A DNA stretch of 44,159 nt from Nitrospiraceae bacterium (lineage in GTDB: Bacteria > Nitrospirota > Nitrospiria > Nitrospirales > Nitrospiraceae). The position numbers were made by a program, and so were the translations under genes. The stretch covers positions 1 through 44,159 of the forward strand of contig JACMLT010000283.1 in assembly GCA_014379455.1 (NCBI GenBank). The letters run 5' to 3'. How positions within the stretch are numbered: the first letter of the stretch is position 1; the number at the start of each line of letters is the position of its first letter. The notes beneath the pieces were generated by a model. That model made no database searches, was not told where the DNA came from, and saw only the letters and a list, made by a program, of their open reading frames with translations. Positions 26,448 through 35,336 of the stretch are shown one piece after another.

Positions 26448-26915
26448 CTAAGGGGCTTTGAACTGAAGTTTTGATCCCTGCTGCAACTTGAACGTCTCAG
26501 CTCGGCCGGCTGCGAGCTCCAAAACGTAGAGCGCATTTTCGTTGGGCCGATATTGTGGACAGCTGTCGTCTGTTCTCGTGCAGGTCGGGACACGCTGTTC
26601 CATATGGACGACCTGCTTTTTCTCGTTGATCCAGATGAGATCGAGGGAGATCTTTGTATTCTTCATCCAGAACCCCCAGGCCTGCGCCTGCGGGAATGTA
26701 AAGAGCATGCCACGGTCGTCGGCTAAATGCTCACGATGCATCAATCCTTCCGCGCGTTTTTGGGGCGTGTCGGCCAGCTCTACCTGAATGGTGGTTCCCC
26801 CAGGGAGGGTAATCGGGATCAGGCCCGGCATGGGTGGGTCCGTCCCTGCTTGGGTACGACAGGGAAAGGAGAGGAGTAGGAAGAAAAAAAGCGCAAGTAG
26901 TCGGTACTGTTGCAC
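26448..26915 (-). CDS. Exported DUF192 family protein
   Basis: The 155-residue product has a signal peptide (LLALFFFLLLSFPC, cleavage near TQA). A DUF192 domain follows: VELADTPQKRAEGLMHREHL, RGMLFTFP, FWMKNTKISLDLIWIN and VLELAAG. These are the conserved elements of this small beta-rich family. The biochemical role is unknown; many members are periplasmic or lipoproteins. It converges on rel and is divergent from the zinc-ribbon gene. Confidence 0.88.
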   Translation of the reverse strand: MQQYRLLALFFFLLLSFPCRTQAGTDPPMPGLIPITLPGGTTIQVELADTPQKRAEGLMHREHLADDRGMLFTFPQAQAWGFWMKNTKISLDLIWINEKKQVVHMEQRVPTCTRTDDSCPQYRPNENALYVLELAAGRAETFKLQQGSKLQFKAP

Positions 26916-27059
26916 GGCGGTATCCTATCGGCCAGCCGGGCACGAGTCAAGCTGAGGTTGTGTGTGGCAATATAGAGTCGATGGTGATCAGCCGATCACG
27001 CCTTGCAATCGCGCGGTCGCCTATGCCATCCTCAATTGGTAAAAGCAAGGGGTGAGTGT

Positions 27060-27245
27060 ATGAAAGAGACCAGAAAAGTGCATTATGTAAAAGGTGTATT
27101 TGTGTGTCCGAAATGTCGGCAGTCGTACGTGCAAGAAAAGTGGATTGAAGAATGGCGGGTTCGCTGTCACAAGTGTGACTATCGTGGAACGTTGACGGAA
27201 GTTTCCGTTGAAGAACGGATGGAAGAAGAAATTGTCCGTCGTTGA
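27060..27245 (+). CDS. Small zinc-ribbon protein
   Basis: The 61-residue product carries two CxxC pairs (CPKC at 16-19 and CHKC at 36-39) spaced as a zinc ribbon, followed by an acidic helix. The ATG at 27060 follows AAGGGGTGAG. Such ribbons bind nucleic acid or protein; no specific role can be assigned. It sits 44 nt before the exported flavodoxin. Confidence 0.75.
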   Translation: MKETRKVHYVKGVFVCPKCRQSYVQEKWIEEWRVRCHKCDYRGTLTEVSVEERMEEEIVRR

Positions 27246-27288
27246 AACGCGGCAATTCTTCGCGCCGACTCCCTCTCTCTAGGAATCG

Positions 27289-27927
27289 ATGTTTTTCCCT
27301 TTCCCCATCTCTCTTTTGCGACACCGCCTCAGTGGCCCCCTCGTTCTGAGTGCTCTTCTTGTAGTGCTGGGCACCGGCTCCGGTGAGGCGTTTGCCGAAG
27401 AGCCGGCTTCACTGGTGAAGGTGCTCGTGACCTACCATTCGCTTTCCGGCAATACGGAACGCATGGCCGAAGCAGTCGTCGATGGGGTGAAGAGCGTGTC
27501 CGGCACCGAGGCGATCTTAAAACGAGTCGGCAAGGTGACCGCAGAGGATTTGTTCTCCGCTGACGCAGTCGTGGTCGGCTCGCCGGTGTATTGGTCGAAC
27601 ATGTCTGGTGAGGTGAAAACCTTCTTCGACAACTGGCAGTTTAAATTCGGTGTGTTCCCAGAATTTAAGATGAAGAACAAGATCGGTGCAGCTTTCGCCG
27701 TGGGCGGTCAAGTGTCGAGCGGGAAGGAAGTGACGATGTTGACGATCCTTGCCGCGATGTTGGGGAATCAGATGATCGTCGTCAGTGGGGGCGGGGCCTT
27801 CGGCGCATCTGCCACCACAGAAGGCGACAGCCCCGGCATCGACAACCAGGAGTTGGCCGACGCCAAGGAGTTAGGCCGACGTGTAGCCGAGATCGCAGCG
27901 AGATTCAAGGCCAGTTCTGCCAAGTAG
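27289..27927 (+). CDS. Flavodoxin/WrbA-like protein with an export signal
   Basis: The 212-residue product is a flavodoxin-fold protein. VLVTYHSLSGNTERMAEAV at about 45-63 is the FMN phosphate loop. GSPVYWSNMSGEVKTFFD then follows, and GGGAFGAS near 165 lies in the WrbA-type flavin-binding region. What is odd is an N-terminal extension of about 37 residues with a typical signal peptide (LSGPLVLSALLVVLGTG, cleavage near AFAEEP), since flavodoxins are normally cytoplasmic. The ATG at 27289 has AGGAA upstream, and no internal start has a ribosome site. A periplasmic quinone reductase or flavin carrier is possible; FMN would have to be inserted outside, or the protein exported folded (no twin arginine is seen). 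Confidence 0.82.
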   Translation: MFFPFPISLLRHRLSGPLVLSALLVVLGTGSGEAFAEEPASLVKVLVTYHSLSGNTERMAEAVVDGVKSVSGTEAILKRVGKVTAEDLFSADAVVVGSPVYWSNMSGEVKTFFDNWQFKFGVFPEFKMKNKIGAAFAVGGQVSSGKEVTMLTILAAMLGNQMIVVSGGGAFGASATTEGDSPGIDNQELADAKELGRRVAEIAARFKASSAK

Positions 27928-28068
27928 TATCTTCTGTTTGGTCTCCACGACGTATTTCGAGCGGCGAGCCGCCGGTTCGCGTAATGGGACCGACACAGGT
28001 ACCGATCGAGTATTCATCTGTTACCGTACCTTGCTGCCGTTCCTCTCTCCCGCTTATAGTGAAGCACT

Positions 28069-31000
28069 ATGCGAAAGAAGACCTCATCCCGTCGCGGGCA
28101 GAGGATTGTCGTTCCACGCCCTGCCCCCGAATCATTCGCACTCATCGCCGCGTTTCGCGCCATATCGGCTAACGCTGTTTATACGATGGCCCCGAAGGCA
28201 TCCGTCGTCCGGGGGTACGACTATTACCAAGAGCAGCGGCTTCAGCATTATGCCTGGAACCATGACCGCACAACGCTGACGGCGGAGGTACAAGGGAGCA
28301 GGCTCTACGAGGTCGTTTTTTCCATCGACGAGGGATTCCTCGCGGCCTCTTGCGATTGCCCGGCCTGGGATCCAGGCGGGCTGTGCAAACATGTGCTGTG
28401 CGTCTATTTCACGACCAAGCATCTACTCTCACCGGAGCTGTTTAGATTGCCTGGCGGGCAAGAAGTCGAGCTGCCTGGGCTTCGAGCCGAGTTGCTCGGC
28501 AGCATCCAGGAAGCAGCCAGGGCGCCAGGACCGTTTTCTGCCGGAGTGGCCGGTAAAGGAGTGGCTCGCAAGGGACCGGCCTATGAGATCGTTATCGATG
28601 CCCATCACCTGCATCCGCAGCTCCTGATCCATAGGAATGGTGTGCCGCTGTCAGGAGGTTGGGGCGCCGCGATTCCACCTGAACTGGTTTCTCTCCTTAA
28701 TGTGTCCTGGTTTATGCCCGGGTTCGGGGAAGACCCCTTGCTCCACTATCTCAGGGTTTACGACAGGCCCTACCCGATTGTGCTGGTATCTGGCCACGAA
28801 TCGACCCCGCTTCACTGGAACCAATCGGTCAAGTGCCGGAGTAAGACGGAGATTGACCTTGTCGGCGGCCAGGTCAGGGTACGCGCGGTCTGCCTCGCTG
28901 ACGAGGTACCGCTCGAACGGATCGCGCGCTTCAGGACGTTTGTGGTCGATCTGAGCGGCAGGCGATTGCTCTATCTGAAGGACGAACAGGGGTGGGCGTT
29001 GTTCCGTTCTTTGCTGCAACGCTTTAAGGGTGGCGATCCGTTCTTCGATCCCTATGACGATTTCGGCGAAGGATTCCGCGCGGTGCCGTTACCGGGCGAG
29101 TCCGGGTATGGGCGGTGGCAAGGCGCCAACCAGGATATGGAGTTTACGATCTCGCTGGACGAGTTTCAGTCCGCGCAAATCGAGGTGCGTCAAATGCAGG
29201 CCAACCGGATTGTGCGAGATCTTCTGCTGAAGGTAGAGGGCCAGGAAGTTTCGGTGCAACGCCCCGCGCCGCCTTCGGTGGGTGATGGACTTTCATATTC
29301 CCTGATCCTGAAGCCTCCATCCGGCGCGGAAGACCCTCTGTCTGCTTCATGGACGTTGCAGGCACAATGTCGCCGTGGTGATGTCCGGTTTGCTCCGAGT
29401 GTCTCTACCTTTGGATTTTTCTCGGCGTTGGAGCAAGGGCGTGCCTTTTCTGGTGCGCTGCGCACGCACAAACGAAAGGCCATACTCTACGACGCGTTTT
29501 TTAGACTTCTTTCTGTGCGCGAGGCCAAGGAGCGAGACCAACGCATCAAAATGGTTCTCAGTCTGGAGGAGTGGCCACGCGCCGTCAACGACGAGGCCAC
29601 GCAGTGGCTCAAGCAGCACCTGTTGGGCTATGCCCGGACAGATGTGCGACTACAGACACACGCCGGGCGATGGGAGCTGCAGTCGGTGGACAAGGCTCGT
29701 GAGGTGTGGCTGTACAGGATTCCCTTCGACGTATTCGGCCAGGAAATCTTTCGCGGCATGCGGCGCTGCGACGAGATGATGATCGACGCGCCGCGGTTGT
29801 TCCAAGGATTGCCGGCTCTCTTGGACAGGCTCACGTCCGCCGGGATTGCATTGCTCTACGAGGGCAAGCCCGTCAAGCCTTCTCGATGGGATTGTTCAGC
29901 CCATGTGGAGCGTGTCGAGCCGGAAGGGGCCGGGATCGACTGGTTTGAAATCCGTCCGGAGATCCGGTGCGACGGCGTGGCGCTGGACGAAGCGGAGTGG
30001 CGGGCCGCCCTTCAGCAGGGAGGGCTGATCGACGCCAACGGCGGGTTGCGGGTGTTGGATCGCCAGACCCTGGAACGGCTGCGCGCGATCCTTGCCCTGA
30101 CCGGCGAGGCGCAGGCGGATCGGGGTGTCACGAAGATCGTGCGTGTGCCGCGCATGCAGATCCTCGACTGGCTGGCATTGCGCGAGCAGGGCATTGCGGT
30201 CTCGTTGCCTGCTGAAGACGAGGCCGTGCTCGCGCGTCTCCTGGGATTCACGCGGATTGCTGCACGGTCTCTGCCGAAGAATGTGCAGGCCACGCTTCGT
30301 CCCTATCAGCGGGACGGGTATGCCTGGCTTGCGTTTCTCTACGAGCATCGTTTCGGCGGCTGTTTAGCGGACGACATGGGATTGGGTAAGACCCTCCAGG
30401 CTATTTGTCTGTTGGCCGCTATTCAGGACGGGCGCCTCGAGACGGCGGCGGGTGTGAAGGGTCCGCATCTGGTCGTCGTGCCGACGAGTCTCCTCTTCAA
30501 CTGGGAGCAGGAGCTTGCGCGCTTTGCGCCAGGCTTGAAGGTCCATGTCTATAGCGGCAGCGAGCGGACGTTCGATGCCAAGGATGGCGAGGTCGTCATC
30601 ACGACGTATGGTCTGGTTCGCCGGGACATCGAACGATTGGAACGCCTGGCGTTCCATGTCATTGTGTTCGACGAGGCGCAGGCGGTGAAGAACATTCAAG
30701 CCGACACGACGGGCGCCGCCCGCCGTCTCACCGGACGGTTTAAACTCTCGCTGACCGGCACCCCGCTCGAAAACCATCTTGGCGAGTATTTTTCCGTGAT
30801 CGATCTCTGTATGCCGGGACTGCTCGGCGAGTACGATCGGTTCAAGGCCGGTCTCAAACGTGTCCAGGGCGCCGTGCTGGAGCGGCTGCTTCGCCGGACC
30901 AGGCCCTTCATCTTACGGCGGACCAAGGCAGAGGTCCTCCAAGACTTGCCGCCGAAGATCGAGAGCGAGGTGTTCCTCGACTTAACCGATCGGCAAAAGG

Positions 31001-31692
31001 CGCTGTATCAGCAGACGGTCGCTCAGGTTCGCACCACGATTGACGAGGCCTACCGCACCAAGACCTCGGGTCAGGCGCAGTTCATCGCGCTGACGGCGAT
31101 CCTCAAGCTCCGGCAGGTCTGTCTATCGCCTCGCCTCCTGACGAACCGTGCCGACGAGCCCTCGCCAAAAATCAGTTTCCTGATGGAGCGGCTGCAGGTC
31201 TTGCTGGACGAGGGGCATAGCGCTCTGGTGTTTTCCCAGTTCACCAGCTTTCTCGATCTTGTGGAGGAAGCCTGTGTCCGGCATGCGCTGCCGTATCACC
31301 GGCTGGATGGCTCCACGGTGGCGACCACGCGCAAAACCAGAGTGGCGGCGTTTCAGAGCGGCGAACAGCCGAGCGTGTTTCTCTTAAGTCTCAAAGCGGG
31401 GGGGCAGGGGCTCAATCTCACCAAAGCGAGCTATGTCTTTCATCTGGACCCCTGGTGGAATCCGGCGGTGGAAAACCAGGCGTCGGATCGCGCGCACCGC
31501 ATCGGGCAACAACGGACTGTCTCGATCGTGCGGATTCTCATGCGCCATAGCATTGAGGAAAAGATGATGGCACTCAAGCTACGGAAACTCGATCTGTATG
31601 ATGCGGTGATGCGTGGGGTAGTGCGCGGCTCCGGGCAAGGGGTGCTGACCAAATCCGATTTCGAGTTTCTGCTCTCTCCGAGCGCACGGTGA
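28069..31692 (+). CDS. SNF2-family helicase with SWIM zinc finger
   Basis: The 1207-residue product begins with a SWIM zinc finger (Cys95, Cys97, Cys106, His108 in CDCPAWDPGGLCKHV). A long middle region of unknown fold follows, then a C-terminal SNF2 ATPase. The Walker A motif DDMGLGKT lies at about 768-775 and the Walker B motif is DEAQ near 868 in place of DEAH. The helicase C domain has VFSQFTSFLDL, SLKAGGQGLNLT and DRAHRIGQQR. Bacterial SWIM-SNF2 proteins resemble RapA/HepA-like remodellers and translocate on double-stranded DNA; their targets are mostly unknown. Length is normal for this architecture. It seems to be transcribed alone. Confidence 0.93.
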   Translation: MRKKTSSRRGQRIVVPRPAPESFALIAAFRAISANAVYTMAPKASVVRGYDYYQEQRLQHYAWNHDRTTLTAEVQGSRLYEVVFSIDEGFLAASCDCPAWDPGGLCKHVLCVYFTTKHLLSPELFRLPGGQEVELPGLRAELLGSIQEAARAPGPFSAGVAGKGVARKGPAYEIVIDAHHLHPQLLIHRNGVPLSGGWGAAIPPELVSLLNVSWFMPGFGEDPLLHYLRVYDRPYPIVLVSGHESTPLHWNQSVKCRSKTEIDLVGGQVRVRAVCLADEVPLERIARFRTFVVDLSGRRLLYLKDEQGWALFRSLLQRFKGGDPFFDPYDDFGEGFRAVPLPGESGYGRWQGANQDMEFTISLDEFQSAQIEVRQMQANRIVRDLLLKVEGQEVSVQRPAPPSVGDGLSYSLILKPPSGAEDPLSASWTLQAQCRRGDVRFAPSVSTFGFFSALEQGRAFSGALRTHKRKAILYDAFFRLLSVREAKERDQRIKMVLSLEEWPRAVNDEATQWLKQHLLGYARTDVRLQTHAGRWELQSVDKAREVWLYRIPFDVFGQEIFRGMRRCDEMMIDAPRLFQGLPALLDRLTSAGIALLYEGKPVKPSRWDCSAHVERVEPEGAGIDWFEIRPEIRCDGVALDEAEWRAALQQGGLIDANGGLRVLDRQTLERLRAILALTGEAQADRGVTKIVRVPRMQILDWLALREQGIAVSLPAEDEAVLARLLGFTRIAARSLPKNVQATLRPYQRDGYAWLAFLYEHRFGGCLADDMGLGKTLQAICLLAAIQDGRLETAAGVKGPHLVVVPTSLLFNWEQELARFAPGLKVHVYSGSERTFDAKDGEVVITTYGLVRRDIERLERLAFHVIVFDEAQAVKNIQADTTGAARRLTGRFKLSLTGTPLENHLGEYFSVIDLCMPGLLGEYDRFKAGLKRVQGAVLERLLRRTRPFILRRTKAEVLQDLPPKIESEVFLDLTDRQKALYQQTVAQVRTTIDEAYRTKTSGQAQFIALTAILKLRQVCLSPRLLTNRADEPSPKISFLMERLQVLLDEGHSALVFSQFTSFLDLVEEACVRHALPYHRLDGSTVATTRKTRVAAFQSGEQPSVFLLSLKAGGQGLNLTKASYVFHLDPWWNPAVENQASDRAHRIGQQRTVSIVRILMRHSIEEKMMALKLRKLDLYDAVMRGVVRGSGQGVLTKSDFEFLLSPSAR

Positions 31693-31878
31693 GGATGTGT
31701 CCGTCGAGTGAATAAGGGATCGTGACACATTGTTCCGTTCTAACGGGATGCCAGAAAGGTAAGACTCCTAATCTCGCGATACCCTGTGTAGAGACGAGAT
31801 TGTCGTCGTCGATGGCGAGTGGATCTGTGCCGCGGTAGTCTTGTGGGGGTCGGGTAGGGGAGAAGGCCTTAGTCCGGA

Positions 31879-32085
31879 CTATCTCCGTAGGCTGTTGAGG
31901 GAAGGCGCTTGCTGCGCACTCGTCGCGATCTTTACAAACTCATGGATATCCTTTGAACAGCGACCGCAGCACCCCGCGTCTTTCAATCCAAACTTCGTTT
32001 TGAGTTGGCAGGGCATCACGAGACCTGCTCGTCCAGCCTCACGGACATCCGAATCAGTAATTCCCTTGCAGAGGCAGCGGTACAT
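31879..32085 (-). CDS. bfd: Bacterioferritin-associated ferredoxin-like protein
   Basis: The 68-residue product has the BFD [2Fe-2S] pattern. CLC near the N-terminus (residues 4-6) and CCGRC about 32 residues later provide the CxC and CxxC ligands. Bfd reduces and mobilises iron from bacterioferritin. The ATG at 32085 has AAGGAG 8 nt upstream. A Fur-type palindrome overlaps the promoter upstream, as expected for an iron-starvation gene. No bacterioferritin gene is nearby. The C-terminal tail is slightly longer than in E. coli Bfd. Confidence 0.88.
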   Translation of the reverse strand: MYRCLCKGITDSDVREAGRAGLVMPCQLKTKFGLKDAGCCGRCSKDIHEFVKIATSAQQAPSLNSLRR

Positions 32086-32137
32086 GGGTTGTACTCCTTT
32101 TTCGTCGAGCAGGGTTCTCGAGCGCAGACGACGATTA

Positions 32138-32152
32138 TGATAACTGTTATCA
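32138..32152 (-). promoter_or_regulatory. Fur-box-like 7-1-7 palindrome in the bfd promoter
   Basis: TGATAACTGTTATCA is a perfect 7-1-7 inverted repeat, 12 of 14 arm bases matching the Fur consensus TGATAATnATTATCA. On the minus strand it lies between TTATCT and CATAAT (17-nt spacer), so a bound repressor would block the promoter. It is 53 nt upstream of the bfd ATG. Confidence 0.7.
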
Positions 32153-32171
32153 ATTAAGATAATAATACGCC

Positions 32172-32203
32172 CCGCCGCTCCCTCTGTCAAGAGAGGGGCG
32201 GCG
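32172..32203 (-). terminator. GC-rich hairpin downstream of pepF
   Basis: CGCCGCTCCCTCT pairs with AGAGAGGGGCGGCG (4-nt loop, one bulge). It lies 57 nt after the pepF stop and before the bfd promoter on the minus strand. No clear T-run follows, so it is a probable but not ideal terminator. Confidence 0.45.
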
Positions 32204-32259
32204 TGTGCAGGGTGTGGTGCGGGAGAGTGAAATGACTAAGATGCTCAAAAAAAGAGAGT

Positions 32260-34083
32260 TTAGAGCGTGTGTTCTAGCTGATCGACCATCTCGCGGATCG
32301 TATCGAACCCCGATTGCCAAAAATCTTCAGACGCCATATCGACGCCGACTTTAGCGAGAATCGTCTGCGGCGCCTCCGACCCGCCTGCACTCAGCAAATC
32401 CAGATATTTAGGCACGAACGAGGCTCCTTCCTTTTGATACATCTGGTAGAGGGCAAGAACCAATAAATTCCCGAAGCTATAGGCATAGCAATAGAAGGGG
32501 CTGGCAAAAATGTGGGGAATGGTCAGCCATTCCCATTGAAACTCTTCCGGGACCTTGATGCCCTTTCCAAACTGCTGCCGTACCTCTGCCAGATAGGTCT
32601 TGGCCAGATCCTTTACGGTCGCGCCTTGGGCAATCATCTCATGGGCCTGATTCTCAAATTGGACGAAATAGGCTTGCCGGAGAACCGTGGCGTAAATGTC
32701 GTCCAGTTGGTTGAGCAGAAGTCCCTGCCGTACCTTCTTATCCCGTTCTTGGTTCATGAGGGCGTCGGACAGGATACGTTCCCCGAACACCGACGCCGTT
32801 TCCGCCAGTGGGAGGGTGGAGTGAAAGGTAAACATGGAGTGTTTTTCCGCCAACATCCCATGGACGGCATGGCCGAGCTCATGGGCCATGGTCGCAATAT
32901 CGCGTGCCTCGCCGGTGAAGTTCAGCAGCACATAAGGAGCCATGTTTGGGACGACGCTATAGCAATATGCTCCCCCAATTTTTCCTGGTCGCGCTCGTGC
33001 ATCGATATGGCGTTCATGCACCACGCGTTCCGCCAAATCTGCTAATTGCGGAGAGAATCCCCGATAGGCCTCTAGCACCATTCGGACGGCATCCTGATAG
33101 CGATAGGATTTCTGTGCCGTCCGATGAGGCGCATAGATGTGATAGCGGCTCATCGGCTTGATCTTGCAGAGACGAGCTTTGATGCGGAAGTAATCTTGAA
33201 AGATGTTCGCGTTCTTCTGACAGACCTTCAGGAGCGATGTCACGGCTGCATCGGGAATATCGTTTCCGAGGTTGCGTGTGGCAATTGGGGAAGCGAATCG
33301 ACGCAGTTGAAGATTCTCCGCCTTCCAGTCGTTCACCAAGGTTTTATATATTTCGCCAAGCAGATCGTGTTGATCGGCGTAGACGCGATACAGTTCTCGA
33401 TAGGCGGCCTCACGTAGCCGTCCTTGTGCATGGCGGAGATAGGACGTCAGTTCCTCGCGCGTCATCGTCTTTCGTTTGCCGTTGATGGTGAGCGTGAACG
33501 TGAAGGCGTTCGTCACGATGTCGTATAGCGAATGGACTGCGCTACGACCCGTGATGTTCTTAATGTTGACGATCTTCTCTTCCGGTTCAGACAGTGTGTG
33601 AGGTTGAAAACGGCGGATGGTTTCGAGGTGATACCGGAGTGTGCCTGTTCCGGTCATGAGTCGGCGCGCATTGTCTTCATCGACGCTTTGCCACCAGAGA
33701 TCGAAAAACACCAACCGGTTCTGAAGCGCTGTGAGCCGCTCCTCAACCTTGGTTTTAAACGAACGGGTGGCCAAGTCTTTCGTGTTTTCGGAGAACCAGA
33801 GGTAGGCATAGGCGCCAATTTTGGAGGATGTAGCCGTAATGTTTTCGCTCAGAGTCAGTAGCAGGTGGAAGATGGATATTTCCATAGTCGGACTCAGTTG
33901 GGCGCGTGCAGATTCAAATTGCGCCACCTTGGATTCGATCTCTCCCAACAGGATCTCAAACCGCTTGACCGGCTGATCCGCTAAATGTGAGAGGTCCCAG
34001 CGCTCGGAATAGGTGTGGCTTTGCCGTTTTGGGGAAGAGGGTTTTCGCGAGGTCGGAGTGTTCCGGATGATCTTCACAGGCAT
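32260..34083 (-). CDS. pepF: M3-family oligoendopeptidase F
   Basis: The 607-residue product carries the gluzincin motif HELGH (401-405), followed by AVHGMLAEKHS, and the M3-family context FQDYFRIKARLCKIKPMSRY and YCYSVVPNMAPYVLLNF. M3 oligoendopeptidases cut short peptides in the cytoplasm, recycling signal peptides and protein fragments. The length is the family norm. The Arg/Lys/Pro-rich first 25 residues precede the usual start (YSERWDLSHL). ATG 34083 has AAGGAG 9 nt upstream. It is divergent from the small acidic protein. Confidence 0.93.
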   Translation of the reverse strand: MPVKIIRNTPTSRKPSSPKRQSHTYSERWDLSHLADQPVKRFEILLGEIESKVAQFESARAQLSPTMEISIFHLLLTLSENITATSSKIGAYAYLWFSENTKDLATRSFKTKVEERLTALQNRLVFFDLWWQSVDEDNARRLMTGTGTLRYHLETIRRFQPHTLSEPEEKIVNIKNITGRSAVHSLYDIVTNAFTFTLTINGKRKTMTREELTSYLRHAQGRLREAAYRELYRVYADQHDLLGEIYKTLVNDWKAENLQLRRFASPIATRNLGNDIPDAAVTSLLKVCQKNANIFQDYFRIKARLCKIKPMSRYHIYAPHRTAQKSYRYQDAVRMVLEAYRGFSPQLADLAERVVHERHIDARARPGKIGGAYCYSVVPNMAPYVLLNFTGEARDIATMAHELGHAVHGMLAEKHSMFTFHSTLPLAETASVFGERILSDALMNQERDKKVRQGLLLNQLDDIYATVLRQAYFVQFENQAHEMIAQGATVKDLAKTYLAEVRQQFGKGIKVPEEFQWEWLTIPHIFASPFYCYAYSFGNLLVLALYQMYQKEGASFVPKYLDLLSAGGSEAPQTILAKVGVDMASEDFWQSGFDTIREMVDQLEHTL

Positions 34084-34255
34084 CGTTCACTTCTCCTTCG
34101 TCTCATCTGCATACATCATGTTGGGCTTATCCGGCCACGATCATACCATTCCCGATGACGAGGCCGTAGAGTTTTTCACGTGTCTAAGGACAGAGAGAAT
34201 CTTCCATCTGCAGCGACATTCTGGGTATGATGCATCAAAAGTGGTAGGAGATTTC

Positions 34256-34594
34256 ATGACTGATCAAGAACTGAACCGAGCCATTCAATATGTCACAGCC
34301 AGCACCTCGTATGGGCGTGACACGGTGGCCGAGATCCTTAAGACGGGACTAGGTGAAATGACTGCCCTGGCCATGCAGTCGTCGGAGCGGTTCGAACGGG
34401 ATGTGCTGTTGGAATATGTGTGCCAATGGACCATCAAACGCACGGGCCAAACGGAACCATTGGTCAGGGAGATTCTCGGCTGCGCGAGCCGCTGGCTCGA
34501 TGAAGTGTACGAGGAGATCTCCAAACACCAGCCGGAAGTCCTCGGCCTTTCATCCGATGATGACGACGATGACAAAGGAGCGGAATCGGTATAG
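34256..34594 (+). CDS. Small conserved hypothetical with acidic tail
   Basis: I do not recognise this 112-residue protein. It is predicted mostly helical and ends with a run of six Asp and GAESV. There is no signal peptide. The ATG at 34256 follows TAGGAG by 5 nt; an earlier in-frame start at 34013 would overlap the pepF start region and is unlikely. Its TAG stop is followed directly by a repeat-like sequence. Confidence 0.72.
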   Translation: MTDQELNRAIQYVTASTSYGRDTVAEILKTGLGEMTALAMQSSERFERDVLLEYVCQWTIKRTGQTEPLVREILGCASRWLDEVYEEISKHQPEVLGLSSDDDDDDKGAESV

Positions 34595-34714
34595 CACTGT
34601 GCTGAAAAAGTCTCCCAGCAGGGGGCAGCGTGAGTTTCCTGTATTCGAGCAACAGTGCGACTCAGGAGAACGTGGAAGGATTGGCCAGGGGACTTTCTTA
34701 TTCGCAGAATGTGC
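34594..34714 (+). repeat. Degenerate copy of the stop-codon-linked repeat (copy 5)
   Basis: GCACTGTGCTGAAAAAGTC starts at the last base of the upstream TAG and resembles the family left end. A poorly matching right end (GACTTTCTTATTCGCAG, then AATGTGC) closes it. The family middle is not recognisable, so this is an eroded or chimeric copy. Confidence 0.4.
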
Positions 34715-34798
34715 AACCTGAAACTATCAGGAACCAAAATCGTAGAAGCCGGATTGCGAAGACGCTATCCGAGTCTGTCGGGTAACAACGTTGCCGAG

Positions 34799-35113
34799 CT
34801 AGCCCAAGTTTCCTCTTAGCATCTCCAAACTCTTCGTTACCATCATATCGCCGTTTGTTGTGGAGATGTCGATGCCGGTAGTGCAGAGGGTTCGGCATTC
34901 GTCGATTCGACCCAGCTTCTCTAGTGATTGGGCCAGAGCATAATACGCGGCTGAATAGGTGGGTTTCACGATCACGCATTGTTGAAGCGCCTTGGCCGCT
35001 TCTTCGAAGTTCGCATCTTCCATGTAGGCCTTTCCGAGGCCAAACCAGGCCACCTCATCGTTCGGGTCAATTGCCAACACTTTTTTGAGCGGTTCAATGC
35101 GGCGATTTGCCAT
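34799..35113 (-). CDS. Small TPR protein
   Basis: The 104-residue product holds about two and a half TPR units: NDEVAWFGLGKAYMEDANFE, TYSAAYYALAQSLEKLGRID and a flanking capping helix. It is cytoplasmic, without a signal. GGAGGG stands 5 nt before its ATG. The partner is unknown. It is divergent from the deacetylase operon, with a palindromic repeat between them. Confidence 0.82.
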   Translation of the reverse strand: MANRRIEPLKKVLAIDPNDEVAWFGLGKAYMEDANFEEAAKALQQCVIVKPTYSAAYYALAQSLEKLGRIDECRTLCTTGIDISTTNGDMMVTKSLEMLRGNLG

Positions 35114-35190
35114 GTATCCCTCCAGATATGAGTGACGATAGCAGTGGCGAGCGCTCGTTGTCTATGCGCTTTCCTGCATGCTACGATTCA

Positions 35191-35313
35191 GCAGGACGCT
35201 GAAAAAGTCTGTCAGCTTTGTTCTTGCGTCGCTCAACGCCTCAACGTACTAGAAGTACGCCTCGGCATCTCGCTCGCTTCGGCCTCGCTGGGCAGCCATT
35301 TTGAGCGTCTTGC
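35191..35313 (+). repeat. Palindromic repeat, copy 6 (not at a stop codon)
   Basis: It begins GCAGGACGCTGAAAAAGTC and ends CATTTTGAGCGTCTTGC, and its middle reads CCTCAACGTACTAGAAGTAC followed by GCCTCGG. It lies between a minus-strand TPR gene and the deacetylase gene, 24 nt before the latter's ATG. It is the one copy not preceded by a recognisable co-oriented stop codon. Confidence 0.85.
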
Positions 35314-35336
35314 GGGGCAAGTAATCTGGAGCATTT

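Noticed and set aside
32237-32254. Half-site resembling the repeat end (AAGATGCTCAAAAAAA)
   Set aside because: Only one end is present, with no middle or partner end; probably chance or a very old remnant.
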